Below, piece after piece: positions 12,601-27,600 of a stretch of 64,000 nucleotides of DNA. The notes under the pieces were generated by a model, which did not search any database, was not told the origin of the DNA, and saw only the letters and a program-made list of their open reading frames with translations. The DNA comes from Camarhynchus parvulus (lineage: Eukaryota; Chordata; Aves; Passeriformes; Thraupidae), in NCBI RefSeq assembly GCF_901933205.1, contig NC_044573.1, positions 49,071,493-49,135,492 of the forward strand, in the 5' to 3' direction. The first letter of the stretch is position 1. Each line of letters opens with the position of its first letter. Both the position numbers and the translations under genes were made by a program.

Positions 12601-15600
12601 ACAAAGCCCAGATTTAGAATGACTGATAGCTATTTTATTAAATACTGGGGCCTTAGTTTTAATACTGCTTTCCTTTTTAAATCAGTCTTTAAGTTTACTG
12701 ATCAGGGCAGGTACATAATTTTAATATCTTAGTTAAGGAATAAGGGAAAGAAATTTTTTTGAAATCTGCCTGACAATGTCTGTATTCATCAGAATAGATC
12801 AATTAATTGTATTCTTTGCTCAAAGACTTGTTTTTCAGACTCAAGGGCAAAAAATTTTCTTGTATCACAACAAGATGTGATAATTTCTGATACAGTTTTA
12901 TTATGTTGACAGAAGTGTTGGATGACAGTAGCCTTGCTGCTTTACAAATGAATCTGTAAATCTAAGTCCCACTCTTTTAAGCCCTCATTGAGTGCTAGAC
13001 TTTAATGTTGAAACTAAAAACCATTGTTTATCTCGTATTCTGTTTTACTGCCAGCCCTGAGTTAGTGAGTTGCCTTTTAAGAAGTCTCTTCTTGCTTACT
13101 GGTCTCTTGATGATAAATGTGTGTAGTAAAGGGATTGTCAAGCTGAAGTTTCATAGATCAGGCTGGAATGTAGTCTTGGTGCACCTTTCTATGTTTGGTA
13201 TTCAAATTGTAAAAAACCTATGATTGAACAAATTATATTGCATGAAATAATGAGATGGGGAAGGTGTACACTAGGTGTCCTAGTGAGAGAACATTTACTG
13301 AATTAGTGCAGCTTCTCAGTAGAGGTGTTTTTTGTGTTTCTGGATCAAAATTTGGGGTTGTCAGGTTCTTGACATCAGTTTTCTAAAGTTTCAACTCACA
13401 TTCCTGCCTCAGAAGTAGCACTGAGCAAAAGAAGGAGCCATTGGAGAGTAGGACTTACAGACAAGTAATTCCAAAAATGCTTATGTTTGTTGAGGTTCCG
13501 TAAAAATGGAATAAATAATCTGCTGTTTGGCTATGAAATTGGTTTCTCATGAGTTCCAAAGCACTGTTTTCTAGAGGCTTATATTCAATCCATTTGTATG
13601 CAGTGTGGGTCCACTTTTTGCTTCTTATGACTTCTGGTTATTTTCCTGTTCAGTGTGTTAGTAGAAATGCTAGACTGAAAAAGGTTCAAGGCTTTGCAAA
13701 AAAAGGGTCATTTTTGAAATCCAGACCCTAAAGGGATAAAAGAATTAGATGCTTCAATTTGTACAAATTCCTGTACAAATCAAGCATCTAGAGAGCAAGC
13801 TGACTGTGGAGTTACTGTGGCTTGGTGCAGTTCAGCCAAACTGCTGTTTATGCTAGAAGCGTTTGAAATACAATTTACTTGCTTAGTTTGTTATGTCAGG
13901 TTTATGTAGTGATGTGAGGGGAGTGTTTTAATTTGTAATCTGTTATTTCATGACTTACCAGTACATTATTGAATTCCCCCAAGTCTTGTGCTCCAGTGTT
14001 GTGGTTTAACCCCAGCCAGCCACCAAGCCCCACCAGTAGGATCAGGGAGAGAATAGGTAGGGTAAAAGTGAGAAAACTCATGGATTGATATAAAGACAGT
14101 TTAATAGGGAAAGGAAAAGCTGTGCATACAAGCAAAGAAAAACAAAGAACTAATTCACTGCTTCCCATGGGCAGACAGGTGTTCAGCCATCCCCAGGAGA
14201 GCAGGGCCCCATCAGGTGTGACAGAGACTTGTGAAGACAACCAGCATCTCTCCAAATGTCCTCCCACTTCCTCCTTCCTTCCCATACTTTGTATACTGAG
14301 AATGATGTCATAGGTCTGGAATATGCCTTTGGTCAGTTGGGGTCACCTGTCCCAGCTGTGTCTCCTCCCAGTCACCTGTGCATCCCCAGCCCCCTCATCA
14401 GCAGGGCAGTATGAAAAGCAGAAAAGGCCTTGGCTCTGTGTAAGCCCTGCTCAGCAATAACAAAAACTTCTCGATGTTAACCCTGTGCTCAGCGCAAACC
14501 CAAAACATCGCCCCATACCAGTCACTGTGAAGAAAATTAAACATACCCTAGCCAAAACCAGCGCATCAAATAAGCTTTACTAAGTCATTCTCTAATGTAC
14601 AAGATGAAGTGTTTCTCAGGAAATGGGTTTATCCCTCAATTTATACTAAGTGTTAATTATAGTGAAGTACCATATGTATGTATATAGCACATGCTATAAT
14701 ATAATGCACTTTCAGGTTCTAGTATTTTGTATTAAAATCTCATGTTATAAAATGGTTTAGTGTTCAGAAGAAATAATCAGTAACAGTTTTTTACAGTAAA
14801 TTGATTTGTGTTGTGTCATTTGGGTTACAGGTATCTAACTAATATTGCCATTTGCTGAAGAATGGCTTAATCATAAGTCATAACTTTGGTCAATTTTGAA
14901 AAAAAAAATTGTCCCAAGATTTATGTATAATCCTCTTGGGCAGCACTGAAATAAAGATTTCACTAACTTAAATTTTTTTGTTTGTTTGTTTGTTATTCTT
15001 TTTAGAAGGAGAATTAGTTGGGCTCTTCACTAAAATAACTTAATACTCTTGTAATTATTAGCTTGACAGCATTTTGTATCAGACTAGAATTGACTAGTTG
15101 GAAAGTATGTTTCCACTGATATTTATGTGTACTTGCTAGGTGAATTGTGCTACACGGTGATAGATTTTGTGTATTCAGTAGTACTCTTGGATGACTTAAC
15201 TGCAGCTGTTATTTGTGTCACTGTTATTTCTGTCTCTTTGTGTAGAGCTTTATTATTCCTGCTCTAAGTTTTCTTGTACTGTTGTATTGGTTTAACCCCC
15301 ATTGACAGCTCAGCCTCACACAGCCACTCAGTCACTCCCCACAGAGAAGGGAGAATCAGAAGGGTCAAAGCTGGAAAACTCATGGGTTGTGGTAAAGACA
15401 GTTTAATAGGTAAAGCAAAATCTGTGAATGTCAGAGCAAAACAAGGAATTCATTCACCACTTTCCATGGGCAGGCATGTGTTCTGGTGTGTCTTGGAAAG
15501 CACGGTTCCATCATGCATAATGGTTACTTGGGAGGACTGGTGCCATCATTCCAAACATCTCTTTCTTCCTTTCTCTTCTCCCAGCTTTGTAGGTTAAGCA

Positions 15601-18600
15601 TGATGCCTTGTGTTATGGGGTATCCCTTTGGTCAGCTGTTCTGGCTGTGTCCCCTTCCAATTCTTGTGCAACACCAGCCTTGCCACTGGCAGGGCACCAT
15701 GAGGAGCTGAAAAGTCTTGACTTAGTGCAAGCACTCCTCCATGACAACCAAAACATCAGTTGGTTATCAACATTATTCTCATCTTAAATCCAAATCACAG
15801 CACTGTACCAGCTACTTGGAAGAAAAATATCTCTATTTCGGCCAAAATCAGAACAATTATCTGTGATAGAAACAATTGACATAATCATTTTAACACGCAT
15901 AAAAAGATTGGGTTTTAGAGTCATGAGATTTGGGTTTGGCTTTTAATTTCCCCGCAGATTTTCTGTTTAATTTGGGCTAAATAATTTAATCTGGTTCAGT
16001 ATTTAAAAATACATGTAAGTCAGCAAGTAATGTAAACTTGTAGTCATTCAGTGGCACTGCTTTAGTTGTGATGGTTTTGTCTTTTTACAAATGAATGTAT
16101 TGAAGTAGAGGTAATGCTTTAAACTGAAAGAGGGTGGGTTTAGGTTAGGTATTAGGAAGAAATTCTATACTTTGAGGGTGATGAGGCACCAGAACAGGTT
16201 GCCCAGAGAAGCTGTGGATGCCTTATCCGTGGAAGTGTTCAACACCAAGTTGGATGGGGCTTTGAGCAACCTGGTCTAGTAGAAGCTGGTTCCTGAAAAA
16301 CATTGTACCTGTCCTTGTTAGAATTTTTTTCCCCTTCAGATATGTTTAAGGTTTTCTGGGGTTTTATTAATCTCCCAAATACCTAGCTATTTTTTGTAGT
16401 TACTGTTACACCTCTGCACTGTTTAGAAATGATTGCTTAGCTGGTTGTTCTCACAGGACTTTGGAGATGATGATTTATGAATTTGGGTAAAATATATCTG
16501 TGAATATAAAAGATAGTATTAAACCTACATGAAATTTAAATCTTGAATAAACTTTATCTTTTCACTATTAGACATTGTCATTCACATTAGCAATCTTTAT
16601 CTTGTGTATAAGAATGATGTACTTGTAGATTAGCATCAATTGAAAAGTTTTGAATAGATGAGTGTATATTGTGTAGTTTTATTGATTCGTCCAAGATTTC
16701 ACAAATATTCATTAGAAAGAAAGAAAGCAAGTACAATGTATCAACAATTCTGAAATCATAATAAATTATCTAACCGACCAGTAAAAATCTGTTGCCATAG
16801 AGAAACTGCTTCTTACAAAAATAGAAACATTTTAGGGGAGAAATGTTGGGTACTTTTCTGGTTGCTTATTTTGGTATGTCAGCTGGAAGTGTCTGTTAAT
16901 AAATATTATTGTACCAGGTATGTTTTCCTTGTACATTCTGTTATTATTATCCTACTTTTGCTTTATCTTGTAGAAGTGCATCCTCAGTATTTGTAGTACT
17001 CATGGAAATGTGAAAATTGTAAAATTTTTAACGGCAGCTTTTGTTGAAATGAAATGTAAATATATATATATGGGTGGAAAGAAGTTTGAGGTTAAAAAAA
17101 GTTTGTTAAAATGTGCACTGTGTCAGGATTGCCCTTTTTTTATCAGTTTTTTTTAAAAAATAATCTGATTTTTCCACTTTGGACTTTTGTTTGCCTTTAA
17201 ATCATTCTTTTCTATTCACAGAAAGGTTCACTTTCATGTTGTGTTACTCTGTTAAAAACGTTTCACTGATAGTGCCAGCCAGAATTAATAACTGCTAAGT
17301 CTAGCTTTTTCAAATTAAAAACAAAAAAACAAAAAAACCCCAAAACCAACAACAACAACAAAAAATCCCACCCCTGGAAAGTAACAATTTTTTTCCTTTT
17401 GTCATGCATCAGCATTTTCTATTAAAAAAGAAGTAATTGGGGCAATTTTACATTTAGTGTCAAAATTGATATTGGCTGAATAACTTACTTTTCCAAATGC
17501 ATTTGGCCCTCATAATGCTACTGTAGCATCTCTGTAGCAGTTCATTCTAGTTCACCTGGATTTATATATTTATTTACTTGGGGAAAATGATGCTGTCTGT
17601 CATGAAATATGTGTTTCCCCTTCAAATCTATGTTATCTGATGAAATTAAAATAAAAGCTTTTTAAGAAGTCCATTATATCTCAGAAAGACTTAAAACTCA
17701 AACTGAGCTGTCCTCTGCAGGCAAGCAGATTAGCAAGGCTAATGGAGAGTGGATCCAGGGCGTGCTACCTGTTCTTTTGCCAAAACCCTGCTGCTCGTGT
17801 TTCTTCCTCTCCATATGTTACCCTGTTTTATAAGCTCTGTAGTGATGTTTGAGGCTTCAGCTGGCGGCAGGGTGCCATTGTCAGGAGTGCTATCTCTGTA
17901 CTGAGCAGCAGTCTTCCTCTTGGCAGTAGGGGAGGGGAGTGAAAACGGGGAGAATTTGGGTGTTGTTCCCACCTTACAGATGAGGAATTTATCCACCAAG
18001 AGTGCAGCATCTCTCCCAGTACTGAGGGCTGAGGACGAGCCAGCCAACACCAGAGCAAGCTCCCCATGGTCTCTGTGGTCAGAAGGCTGGGCTTGTGACA
18101 TGTAGTGAACCAAGTTCTCTCTGCCTTATTTATTTAAACTTCCCAAATGTTTCATGGGATTTTTTTTGGGAAGTCTGCAGGGTCTGGTGGTTCGTGCAGT
18201 TAGGAATATTGCTGTGGCTCTAGGGGTGGTTTTGATCTCTAGCCAGTTTCTTGAAAAAAGCCATGATTTTTCTTGTGCCCAGCTGTGTACTTTACAGCCA
18301 GTGACCAACAGGGCATTAAACATCAAAGTGCTTGTATATAAAGGGCATGAAAACAATAATTATACAGAATTATCAATAATTTCTTCAGTAGCAGCATAAA
18401 ACAGTGTTTTTTAAATTTAGGTAGTATTGATACAAGCTTCCTATAGAAATCATGAGTGTTTTAATCACCTTTTAATGATGAAATTTGTCTCTTGAATGAA
18501 CATAAGCATATTAATAATAATAAATTCAAATTCATTTCGTCTCTTTGGCAGCTAGAGAGCTAGAGAATCCATTTTTGTTGACACAAAGCTAAATATTCAG

Positions 18601-21600
18601 GGCTTTAAAATCCCAGTTTTAAAAATTGAAAAGCTTAGTTGTCCCGTCGGCTGATGCAGCTTTCAATATCTTTACAAACTGTTAGGAACTGAATTTGTAA
18701 GAAGGGTGTATACAAATGCTATAGGTCTTTAGGGGTAGATGAGAAAGCTAAGAAACACTTGTCTGCTAAGTACTAATGGATTAACTGAAACTTGTAACTG
18801 ATGCAACAACATTGGATCGATTTCTCTTTGTTTCAGGTGATCAGACTTTAAGAATTTGGGATGTGAAAACCCCAGGAGTCAAACTTGTGATACCAGCCCA
18901 CCAGGCTGAGGTCTTGAGCTGTGACTGGTGCAAATATGATGAGGTATAAAACCATTCATCCCACTGTTTTGCTAATTGAACCACTCTCATTAAATAGCAG
19001 AGGGTTTTACTACAACATTATTGCATCTTCTTTTTATGAAAACATGCCTAGTTGCATTGTTGCTCTAAATTACTATTACATCTCCAGAAGAGCTTTGTTC
19101 TAAGAGATGGTCAGCCCAAGGAGATCAAAGATTTTGCTTAACTCTAGTGGGCAGAGTAGTCAAAAATGGAAGACCAGTTTGTGTTTCTCTGTTTTTTAAT
19201 TTACATACTGGGGATGTCACTACATTTATGATTTATGAATCTGTATTTTTTGATTTATCTAACTTTTGTATCCAACATATAAATTGCTACAATTTAGTAA
19301 TTGTCATGATGTATCTGTGTTTTATGAAATCATCAGAACTTGCTGGTAACCGGTGCAGTTGACTGTAGCTTAAAAGGCTGGGATTTGAGGAACATCCGGC
19401 AACCAGTGTTCGTCTTGCTTGGTCATACCTATGCTATCAGAAGAGTAAAAGTAAGTTGTGTGTTTTTTCCCAGTGACCATCACTGAATTATTACACAAAT
19501 TTTTCTGGAAGCCAGTAATATTTTATGTTATCTCATAACTAAGGAAAAACCAACAGGATGTTAGAGGGCTTGGAAGAGGATTTGAAGGTTACTTCAGCTA
19601 AATTATAAGGGAAATTTGAGATGGGGAAAACACTTCCCCTTACTCATTTTTAAATGATGCTTTTCTCTTTCTACACAAAGGGCCAATATTCACAGAAGAG
19701 AAGATACAAAACACATTGTGAATATATACTTTTGTGTATACAAAGAAAATATTAATGCATTCAAAGGGATTTTGAAACTTTATGCATGAAAGGCTACAAG
19801 TGACTTAAATGGATCTGTGTACAGCTAGAATACCCACCAATAAGAATTTGCTCTCAACACAGAATGACATTTTTATCATGTTGTATGAAAATATGTATCC
19901 AAATATCTTTTTAGGTAAGCTCAAAAACTAAAACTGTGTTTCAGTGTGAAACATTGAAACTAGCAAAGAGTGTGAGAGTCAAATACATCAATATCAAAGT
20001 CTCCTGGAAAAGGAGATAGTACCTAATTCTTTTAAAGCCTTTCTGGAACAGGTATGTTTATTAATATTTTCTAGGAAATAAACTTTTTCTGGCAAAAGAA
20101 GTTATCCTGGGTTGGTGTTTTGCTTCACATGGCCTTGATTTGTTTCTAACATATTTAGAAGTTACTGTGCTTAGTTTGTAATTTGTCAGAAAAGGGTGTG
20201 ACTCAGGTACTCTGTATCACAAATCCTTTTCATAGTCAGATAACATGAGAAGCTCCTGCTCTCCTTATCCCAACTACCCCTGCCTGTTCTCCCCGCTGGT
20301 GATTGATGCTGAGACTTTTTTTCTAATTTAATGCCTGCATGACTATTCTCTAACCTGGCTCTGTGAAATGTTTTTCATAGGAGAAGATGCATCCATGTGC
20401 AAAGGAGGCGTACTGAGCACATGACTTCTATTCCATCTTACTAGGCTTTTATTGCTTCCATTTCAAGACAGACATAGTCCCTGAGCACATAAGATATGAC
20501 AGTGTGGGCCAGCACATCGAGGTGGTGCATTATCTCCACTTGTGTGGTGTAACTCACCAGTCACACTGAATTGAGAGAGAGACCTGGATGCTGCCTCTAT
20601 AGAGGCAGCTGGCCCTACTGATATCCCTTCCCTTGTGCTGTGCTGACACAAGCGATTGTGAAGCTGCCGCTGATGGCTCTGACTGAAAACCCTGTCCCTG
20701 AAAGTGATTAGTTTCTGTCTGGATCATTAAGCTGTTTCAATTTGTTGCTCAACCACACAATTACAAGCCTTGACACAAAGGAGGGGGACAGGAGTGCACA
20801 GTTTGAAGTGGAAAAGAAAGTGGAAACCACAAGTCTTGGCAGCAGATCTGAGGCTGGCAAGGAATTCTACCCAACGCAATACTGTCCGGATTCCTGCAGA
20901 TTTCTTATGGTCTTTCACTGCAGTACAGGGCATTATCAGTGCACTGAGGTCATCTGGAATTATTTTTGGGTGATTTTTGATGTTGGTGCATTTGATCCTC
21001 ACGTTCTTAGCCGGCTTCAATATCTTACACTGAAACACAGTTATAATTTTCAAGTTTACCTAAAAAGATATTTGGATATGTTGGAGTCAGGATGGATGAT
21101 GTGGTGGTATCTTCTGCCTGTATAGCAGGCAGATGATAAAACTGTAGTATCTTACAGTTAAATTGAACAGAATTTTCTCTTGTAGCAAAAAGACAGTATG
21201 CAATTTCTTTCAACTTGCATGTGTAGCACTCTGCTAAGTATTTTGATAGAGTTTGCTTAGGTAAGTTTCTAGGATACTTCAGGTTAATGACAGAACTTTG
21301 ACAGGATGGTTTTGCTTTATCTTAAACTCTGAGGACATGCAAAGGGGGCTTATGGAAAGTGTACCATTGTTTTTTGTTGCCCATTAGACTTCTTCCCCTC
21401 TATTATTTATTTTCCTGAGGATGCAGAACCCATTTTATTTTGGAGTTTTTTTCCCCTCAAAAAAAATTGCAGGAAGTCAGCAGAGGTTCAAGTTCCAGCA
21501 TGCACATTCCTCAATTCTGCTATAATAAAGAGAGCTCTGTCAGCACACTTCAGCAGCCATCAACATACATTGCTCTCTTGACAACTTGGGCAGTTGTGGC

Positions 21601-24600
21601 AATAGCCTAGACTTAACTTTTGACTTTGTAGTTGCTGTGAATAATATTAGAAGTCTTGCAGGAAGACTTAACTGTGCACCACCACAGTGTGGGGGGACCT
21701 GCATTTCAAACTCAAGTTATGTCAGTGGCTTGATGTATTTCTTGCTGAGAAGTACAGATTTTAAAATAGTTGGAAACTGAAGGTTGCAAAAATCTAGAGC
21801 TGAGATGAATAATTTTTGCATAACTGCATCCTTCTTTTGCTGCAGTTGTTAACCCAGTCTGCAAGAGTCCATGGAAGAGTGTATCCTGTAAAATGCCCTG
21901 TAGGAGAGGGGGAAATCATGAAGTGATGTTATTTTCCCTTCAGTTTTTCCACTTATCTCCAATTTTCCCATTTGTATAAATAATTTCAAAATTGTGGGAT
22001 ATAGAATTGATGATGGTAATATATATTCTCTGCAGTATGGCACAGATTTTGTCTCTTAAAATAATTAACTGGTCACATAGCTGATTTGAAACTTGATTTA
22101 TATAACAAGATGAAACTTAGTCTATTAGCCAAAAGCAGAACTTAATGACTGTTTATATGACTGTTGCAGAACTTCTTAACTTTACAGCAGAGTTATTTGG
22201 TACTGCTGTAATGAAATCTAAGCAAAACAGGATCCCACAGAGCGTTCCTTGTGATATTAATTCTATGATTCCTTGTAATTAGAAGCATGGGGGAGAAATA
22301 CATTGATGTAGTCTGTTTTGTTGCAGCATGATGTCGTATGAACCAAAACCATTTAAGTGGTTAAACTTTGATAACTTGCTGCTTACAGTAAGCCTGTGTA
22401 TGTTCACAATGTTTTAACTTTAAAAGTTGTTTTGTTTTCTTGCAGTTTTCACCATTCCATGCAACTATATTGGCCTCTTGCTCCTATGATTTTACTGTAA
22501 GGTACAGTATTTTCTCTAGATAAAACCAGAAAGGTGATCTATTTTAATATGGCTTGCAATAGAAAATAGTTCCAGAGTGGATATAGTGGAGAGCACTTAA
22601 TGTTGCTGTCAGATGCTTCATAAGCTATGTTGAAAACACATGGGTTTGTCACTTAAAGGCCAGCTCAGTCACTCTGCTGAGCAATATCTGCTCTGTCGGA
22701 TGCTTTCTGCAATCCTTTTCACATCACTCTACTGAACATAGTTGCATCCAGCTGTGATAATGTCTGATAAGAAGGTAATGCCCTCTTAAATTAAATTAGT
22801 TGGGTGAATTCATACGTTTCTGTGACACATTTTTATTTAGACCTTTTATGAGCAAAATTTTTGTCCTACCAGTATCTGAGGAAGCTTTAGTAGTGTTCCA
22901 TAGTGTGTATGCTGAAACTCTTTAGACAGTACTTCTGCAAGTTCCCCTGGTTGCTCAGTATATCTGATACTGCTGAGGATCTCATAGTACCATTGTTTTA
23001 AAGCTAATTCAAAGTCCTAAAGAAGTTTGATTTGATACTGGGATTTCTCTAAGATACATGGTATCACAAGTCAGTACACTATAAAATATTCCCGAATACG
23101 TCAACCAAGTTCTTTGATCTACATTTTAATTTTCTAACATGGACTGAATGTAGTAGGCAGTACATTAAGAAATGGGAGAAGCCCTCTTGCTTCCATAAAG
23201 GACTGCAAAGTTATCCCACTTGTCCAGATTATCTCAAGTAATGTCACTTCTGGTTGTGTCCTAATTGGTCTGACACCGGACCTAGAGAGGTTCTTTTGCC
23301 AGAGGGTTCTGTTGCTAATTCTCAGTGCCTGTATGTGTTGCTAAATCATAAATCTATCCAGTCTTCTGCCGTAGCATCATATAAAGTTGCATCACGAAGT
23401 TAACCCATCAAGCATTGAAGTGATTTGATTGTATTGTCATGCTCTTCCCCCTTTTGACACCAGTTATATATCCTTCAGGTTTGGTGCTAATGTGCTTCAT
23501 GCAGTACTGAAATCTAGTGCAATTTCAGCTCAATGTCAGCTCTGACATTTTCCTATGTGGAAATTGTCAGCAAAGGTGGAGAGAGCTACTCGCTCACAAA
23601 GCATCATGTCTATAAATGTAGAGCTTGGGGACCTCTTCACAAAATTCACTCTAGGCATAATTTTTCTGTTCAAAGATTTACTTGTCATTACTAAGGGGAG
23701 ACAGCAGACTTGAAGAGATCAAATAAAGATTTTTAACAGTTTTCTAAAACTGTTGGATTTGGTATGAGTGAATAAACAACAGAGAAGGCCAGGTGAAAGT
23801 CTTTAAAAGGTATCACAAGCAGAATATTCTGTATAATGGAGGAAAATTGTTGCCATAAGAATTTGGGAACATCTCTTTTAAAGAGTATATTGTACCTCTA
23901 CCACATAGTGTCATTTTACTGGATGCACCATAGACTCCACATGTACATACATGCTCACATCCTGTCATATGTGCACATACATGTACCCCACACACACATG
24001 GATGTGAATATATGCACACATACACATACATTTCAATTTCAGAGTAAAAATCCTTGATCAGTATATACAAGGTGGAAGAGAAGTAGGGATTCTAGTACAT
24101 GGAATTAATTATGGATCTTGTTGAATCTGCTCAAGGCCTGTGACTTTTTAGCCCCATTTGGTGGTGGTGGTGGGGGTGCTAAATTTTGATTCTTAGAACA
24201 GCATGGTATGGCAGCCCCTTAAAAATAGAATCACTGCAGTGTTGTTTTAATAGCAGTTTATGATATTGTTCATTTATATTCTTTGGTGTGTCTGTTTGAA
24301 GCTCAGAATTACCTGCAAGCATTAGTTTATAGTAGGTAACAGAATAGAGCACAGTGTTGGAGCAATCCTTTACTATCGGAGTTCTGTAATCTTAAAAGTT
24401 ACTGAAGCTTTATACTTTAACCACACAGCTGCAAGTATTAGTTCAGATTATCAAACTACCATGTAAGAAGCAGGGGTTTTGTTTATTTCAGGTCATACTG
24501 CTAGTTTGGCACATAATCACAACTGGATATCTAAAAGAAAAAATAGTAGGTTGAAAACAAAGTTAACAATGCTTAGCTTACTCCTTTGCAAATAGTGTCA

Positions 24601-27600
24601 TCATTGAATGTGAGCACTGTAGTCAAGCTACTGAAAAGAAACCTAATTCACATGCCAGCTTGACACTGGGAGCTGAGAAAAAGAGGATGTTGATTTGAAT
24701 TTGAGTTTTTACATACCTTGGTATAATGATTTATAATCCCTATCCAGTAAATGCTTCATTCAGACAAATGTTTTCTGTACCATTTCCTTACTCTTTGGAA
24801 GAGCTCAGAAAAAAATGTAGGCTAATTAAAGAGCAGATTGAACACAAATGAATCATTAAAATGCCAGGAAATACACAAAGTAATGTAACATTTCCAGAAC
24901 TACTTTAAGTCTGCAGGCATATTCTTAAATGCTATCTCTGTCAAAATTCAGTTTGGAAGAACACCAGTGTCATCTTTTACTGGAATCACCATTTTGTATT
25001 TTTGGACTCTTCTGTATAAAAAAGAAATCTTGGTGCATTAGTCACAGACAGTGCTCACCAAAATCTAAACAGAAGAGCTGATAAATTATAGAGCTTCATT
25101 AAGCTGGTATCAGGCCAGATCTTGGATCATAGTCGCAAAAGCTTATCCCTAAGGCAGAAAGGCAATTTTTGTTAAAAGTTGTAGTATACTGGACATGATC
25201 TCTGCAACACACTGTAAGGTAAACCACTACCTCCAGCTCTCCATCACTGTGTACAAGTTCAGTAACTCGGATCACAAAGAAATCTTACAGAATAAGGCTG
25301 ATCATAAAATAAACTGTGTTTCATTTCAGCTAGGTATCCTTACTATCCTTGTATTCTTTTTCTGGTATTTTCCTTCAAGGTGAAAAGGTGGGTGTTTGCT
25401 CATTTGCTTTTTTTTTCTTATTTTCCTCAAATGGAAAGTGTCCTTCTATACCCAAATTGCTTAATAATGCTGTTACTTCACTGGAACTATAATGAAATAA
25501 TCTCTTCAGAATATTAGTGTGGAAATAGTTAGATGTTCCCAGTTAATGCCTGAAGTAACATCATTGCCCTGATTAGCCTGTATCCAAAAGTAGCTTGACA
25601 CTAAGCTCTCCTCTGACAGAAATTTTTCTAGTTTGCAGGAAGAACTTTTACAAGTCAGAGCAGGAATTAGAGAATAGGAGCAGGGGAATGAATTGTGTGA
25701 TACACATGTAGTAAACTGGCACTGGGTTCTGTGTTGCTCTTGAAAGGTTCTTGGCTTTATACATCCACATGCCACTGTGACTTGTGCTTGGTGTGGTTGT
25801 GTGTGAATGCTAGCATTAGTCGTTGAGTGGGCTTTTATGGAAAGCACCCTCTAAACATCTGCTTCACACCCACCTAAAAATATTATGTATGAAGACATCG
25901 TGTTGCCTAAGAGCATCAGTAAAGCTTTCAGGAATAAATATTTATCATTAATATTTTTTCCTTACCCAGAAGGATGTAGCCTTGATGAGTTGTTCTTTGT
26001 GTTTCCATCTGTGCATTTTCATAGAATCATTTCCTGGAGTAACTTTTCAACCTGTTGAAAACTTAAGTAGATTTAACAGGAAACTTGTAGTCTAAATTTA
26101 CAAAGCTTTAAGCTTTTACAAATTTAATGGAAACTCATAAGCACGCAAGAGAGGGAAACCCCAAGTACTGCCTTAAGGAAGGTAAGAGACGTAGCATGAA
26201 TTCAACACCACAAGTAATCATCTTAGTGATCTGCTAGCACCTCATCATGCAGCAACAGGCTGTCACAACACATGCGTTGTACAGACACTGGATCTGGAAT
26301 GATACTTGCTACCTCTTTTTTCCCAACCAGTAGTGAAGGTGCAGGGGCACTTGGTAAGGGTAGAGTGGGGGTGAGGACAAGGTAGAAGATATGGAGGACA
26401 GACTATATTTGGGTTGGTAAAAGTGAATTGATCAGGGAGCACAGGTCTTTGTGACACTGCTATGGGTGGTACAAAGTACAAAATCCATAACTTGACGGGC
26501 TTTTTCTCTTCTCATAATACCTTGTTCAGAATAAGCAGTCCACTTATTCTGCACATGCAATATATGTGCAGCTGATGAATTGCATGCCAAGTACATGTAA
26601 AACAAAGAAACTGTAGAGAAATGAGGGAGAATTTATATTTTTAACAATTCCAGCCTTAAAAGTTTAAGAAAATGCACTCCTAGGTTTTGGGGTTTTGTGA
26701 TCAGTGCAGATGTGACTGAAGTTGTGAATTCATACATAATATGGGTAAAAATAACAGTTTAAGTGACATACCTGTGATTGTACAGGCTGTACAAAGCTGT
26801 AAGGGACCCTAAAAGCCTATGTGGTTGTCTGGCCTGTGCTTTAAGTTCATGCTGCTAACTCTGTAGATACACTTACAACTGAAATAATTCAAGCACACCT
26901 ACTTGTGCTGTGAATGCATCTTCATTTTCCTGTACAGCCTTCCTGCTGTGGTAAACAGTGTCTTAGAAAAATTGCATTGCCCTCTCAGTCTGCAGAATGT
27001 GGTGGAAGTTGACTCTGAGGAAAGCATTGCTGTCACCATGGTGGTTTTGGAAGCTGTGCAATAGACCAGTGTTTCTCGCTTTGGAGTGCAAAGTTGTTAT
27101 GAGAACTATCATTAATTTGCCATCAATGGTTCTCAGTCCTGAGAATGAACAATTTTTTGAGCTTTCACTAGTAATTATTTATATATTAAAAAAAGGTATC
27201 AAAGCTTCCAGTCAGTCTGTTGAACTTGAACTAAGTTGCAGTACTCTTGATCTCTAAACTGCTTCTTTACAACATGACTTCATATAACAAACACTGTTGT
27301 CCTGCTATTTTTTAAATTGATCAAAAGGTATTTTTAGGTTCTTTATTCATGTAGATCTAAAGTTATCTCCTTTAATCGTAGTTTTCAGTTATGAGCATCT
27401 GTCTTTCAAGAATTATTAGAGAGCTCATGTGGCAAGGAAGGCTAACACTATTACTTAGAAACAAAAAGATTTGTTTCCTTACCTTCTTGTGAACAAATGT
27501 GGGAGGATGAAAATGCTGAAATGGTCTTTTGCTCCTCTCTCCTGCAAAATAAGTTGTTTATTTTAGATCTCAGGTACTAGGAAAAAATTAAGAGGGTTGT

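Larger units (their letters stand above)
8590..18836 (+). other. PEX7: PEX7 intron 5 (10.2 kb)
   Basis: Phase-1 intron, GTAAGT to TTTCAG, the largest in the gene. It contains a 10-bp-arm hairpin (8700-8723), a T-rich run (about 12029-12046), an imperfect hairpin (13746-13790), two solo LTRs (13997-14565 and 15280-15855), a CR1 end (about 16107-16283) and an A/C-rich tract (about 17310-17375). A moderately long minus-strand frame at 17739-18113 resembles no family I know. The rest is AT-rich unique sequence. Confidence 0.9.

Noticed and set aside
17970..18000. MIR-SINE-like phrase CACCTTACAGATGAGGAA
   Set aside because: Only about 20 bases match the MIR core, with no tRNA-like head or tail; probably chance.
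17739..18113. 124-codon minus-strand frame in PEX7 intron 5
   Set aside because: No recognisable domain, overlapping frames on both strands, and no splice or promoter support.
26785..26890. Possible ancient antisense CR1 end (GTAAGGGACCCTAAAAGCC)
   Set aside because: Similarity to the CR1 3' end is short and broken; I could not extend it in either direction.
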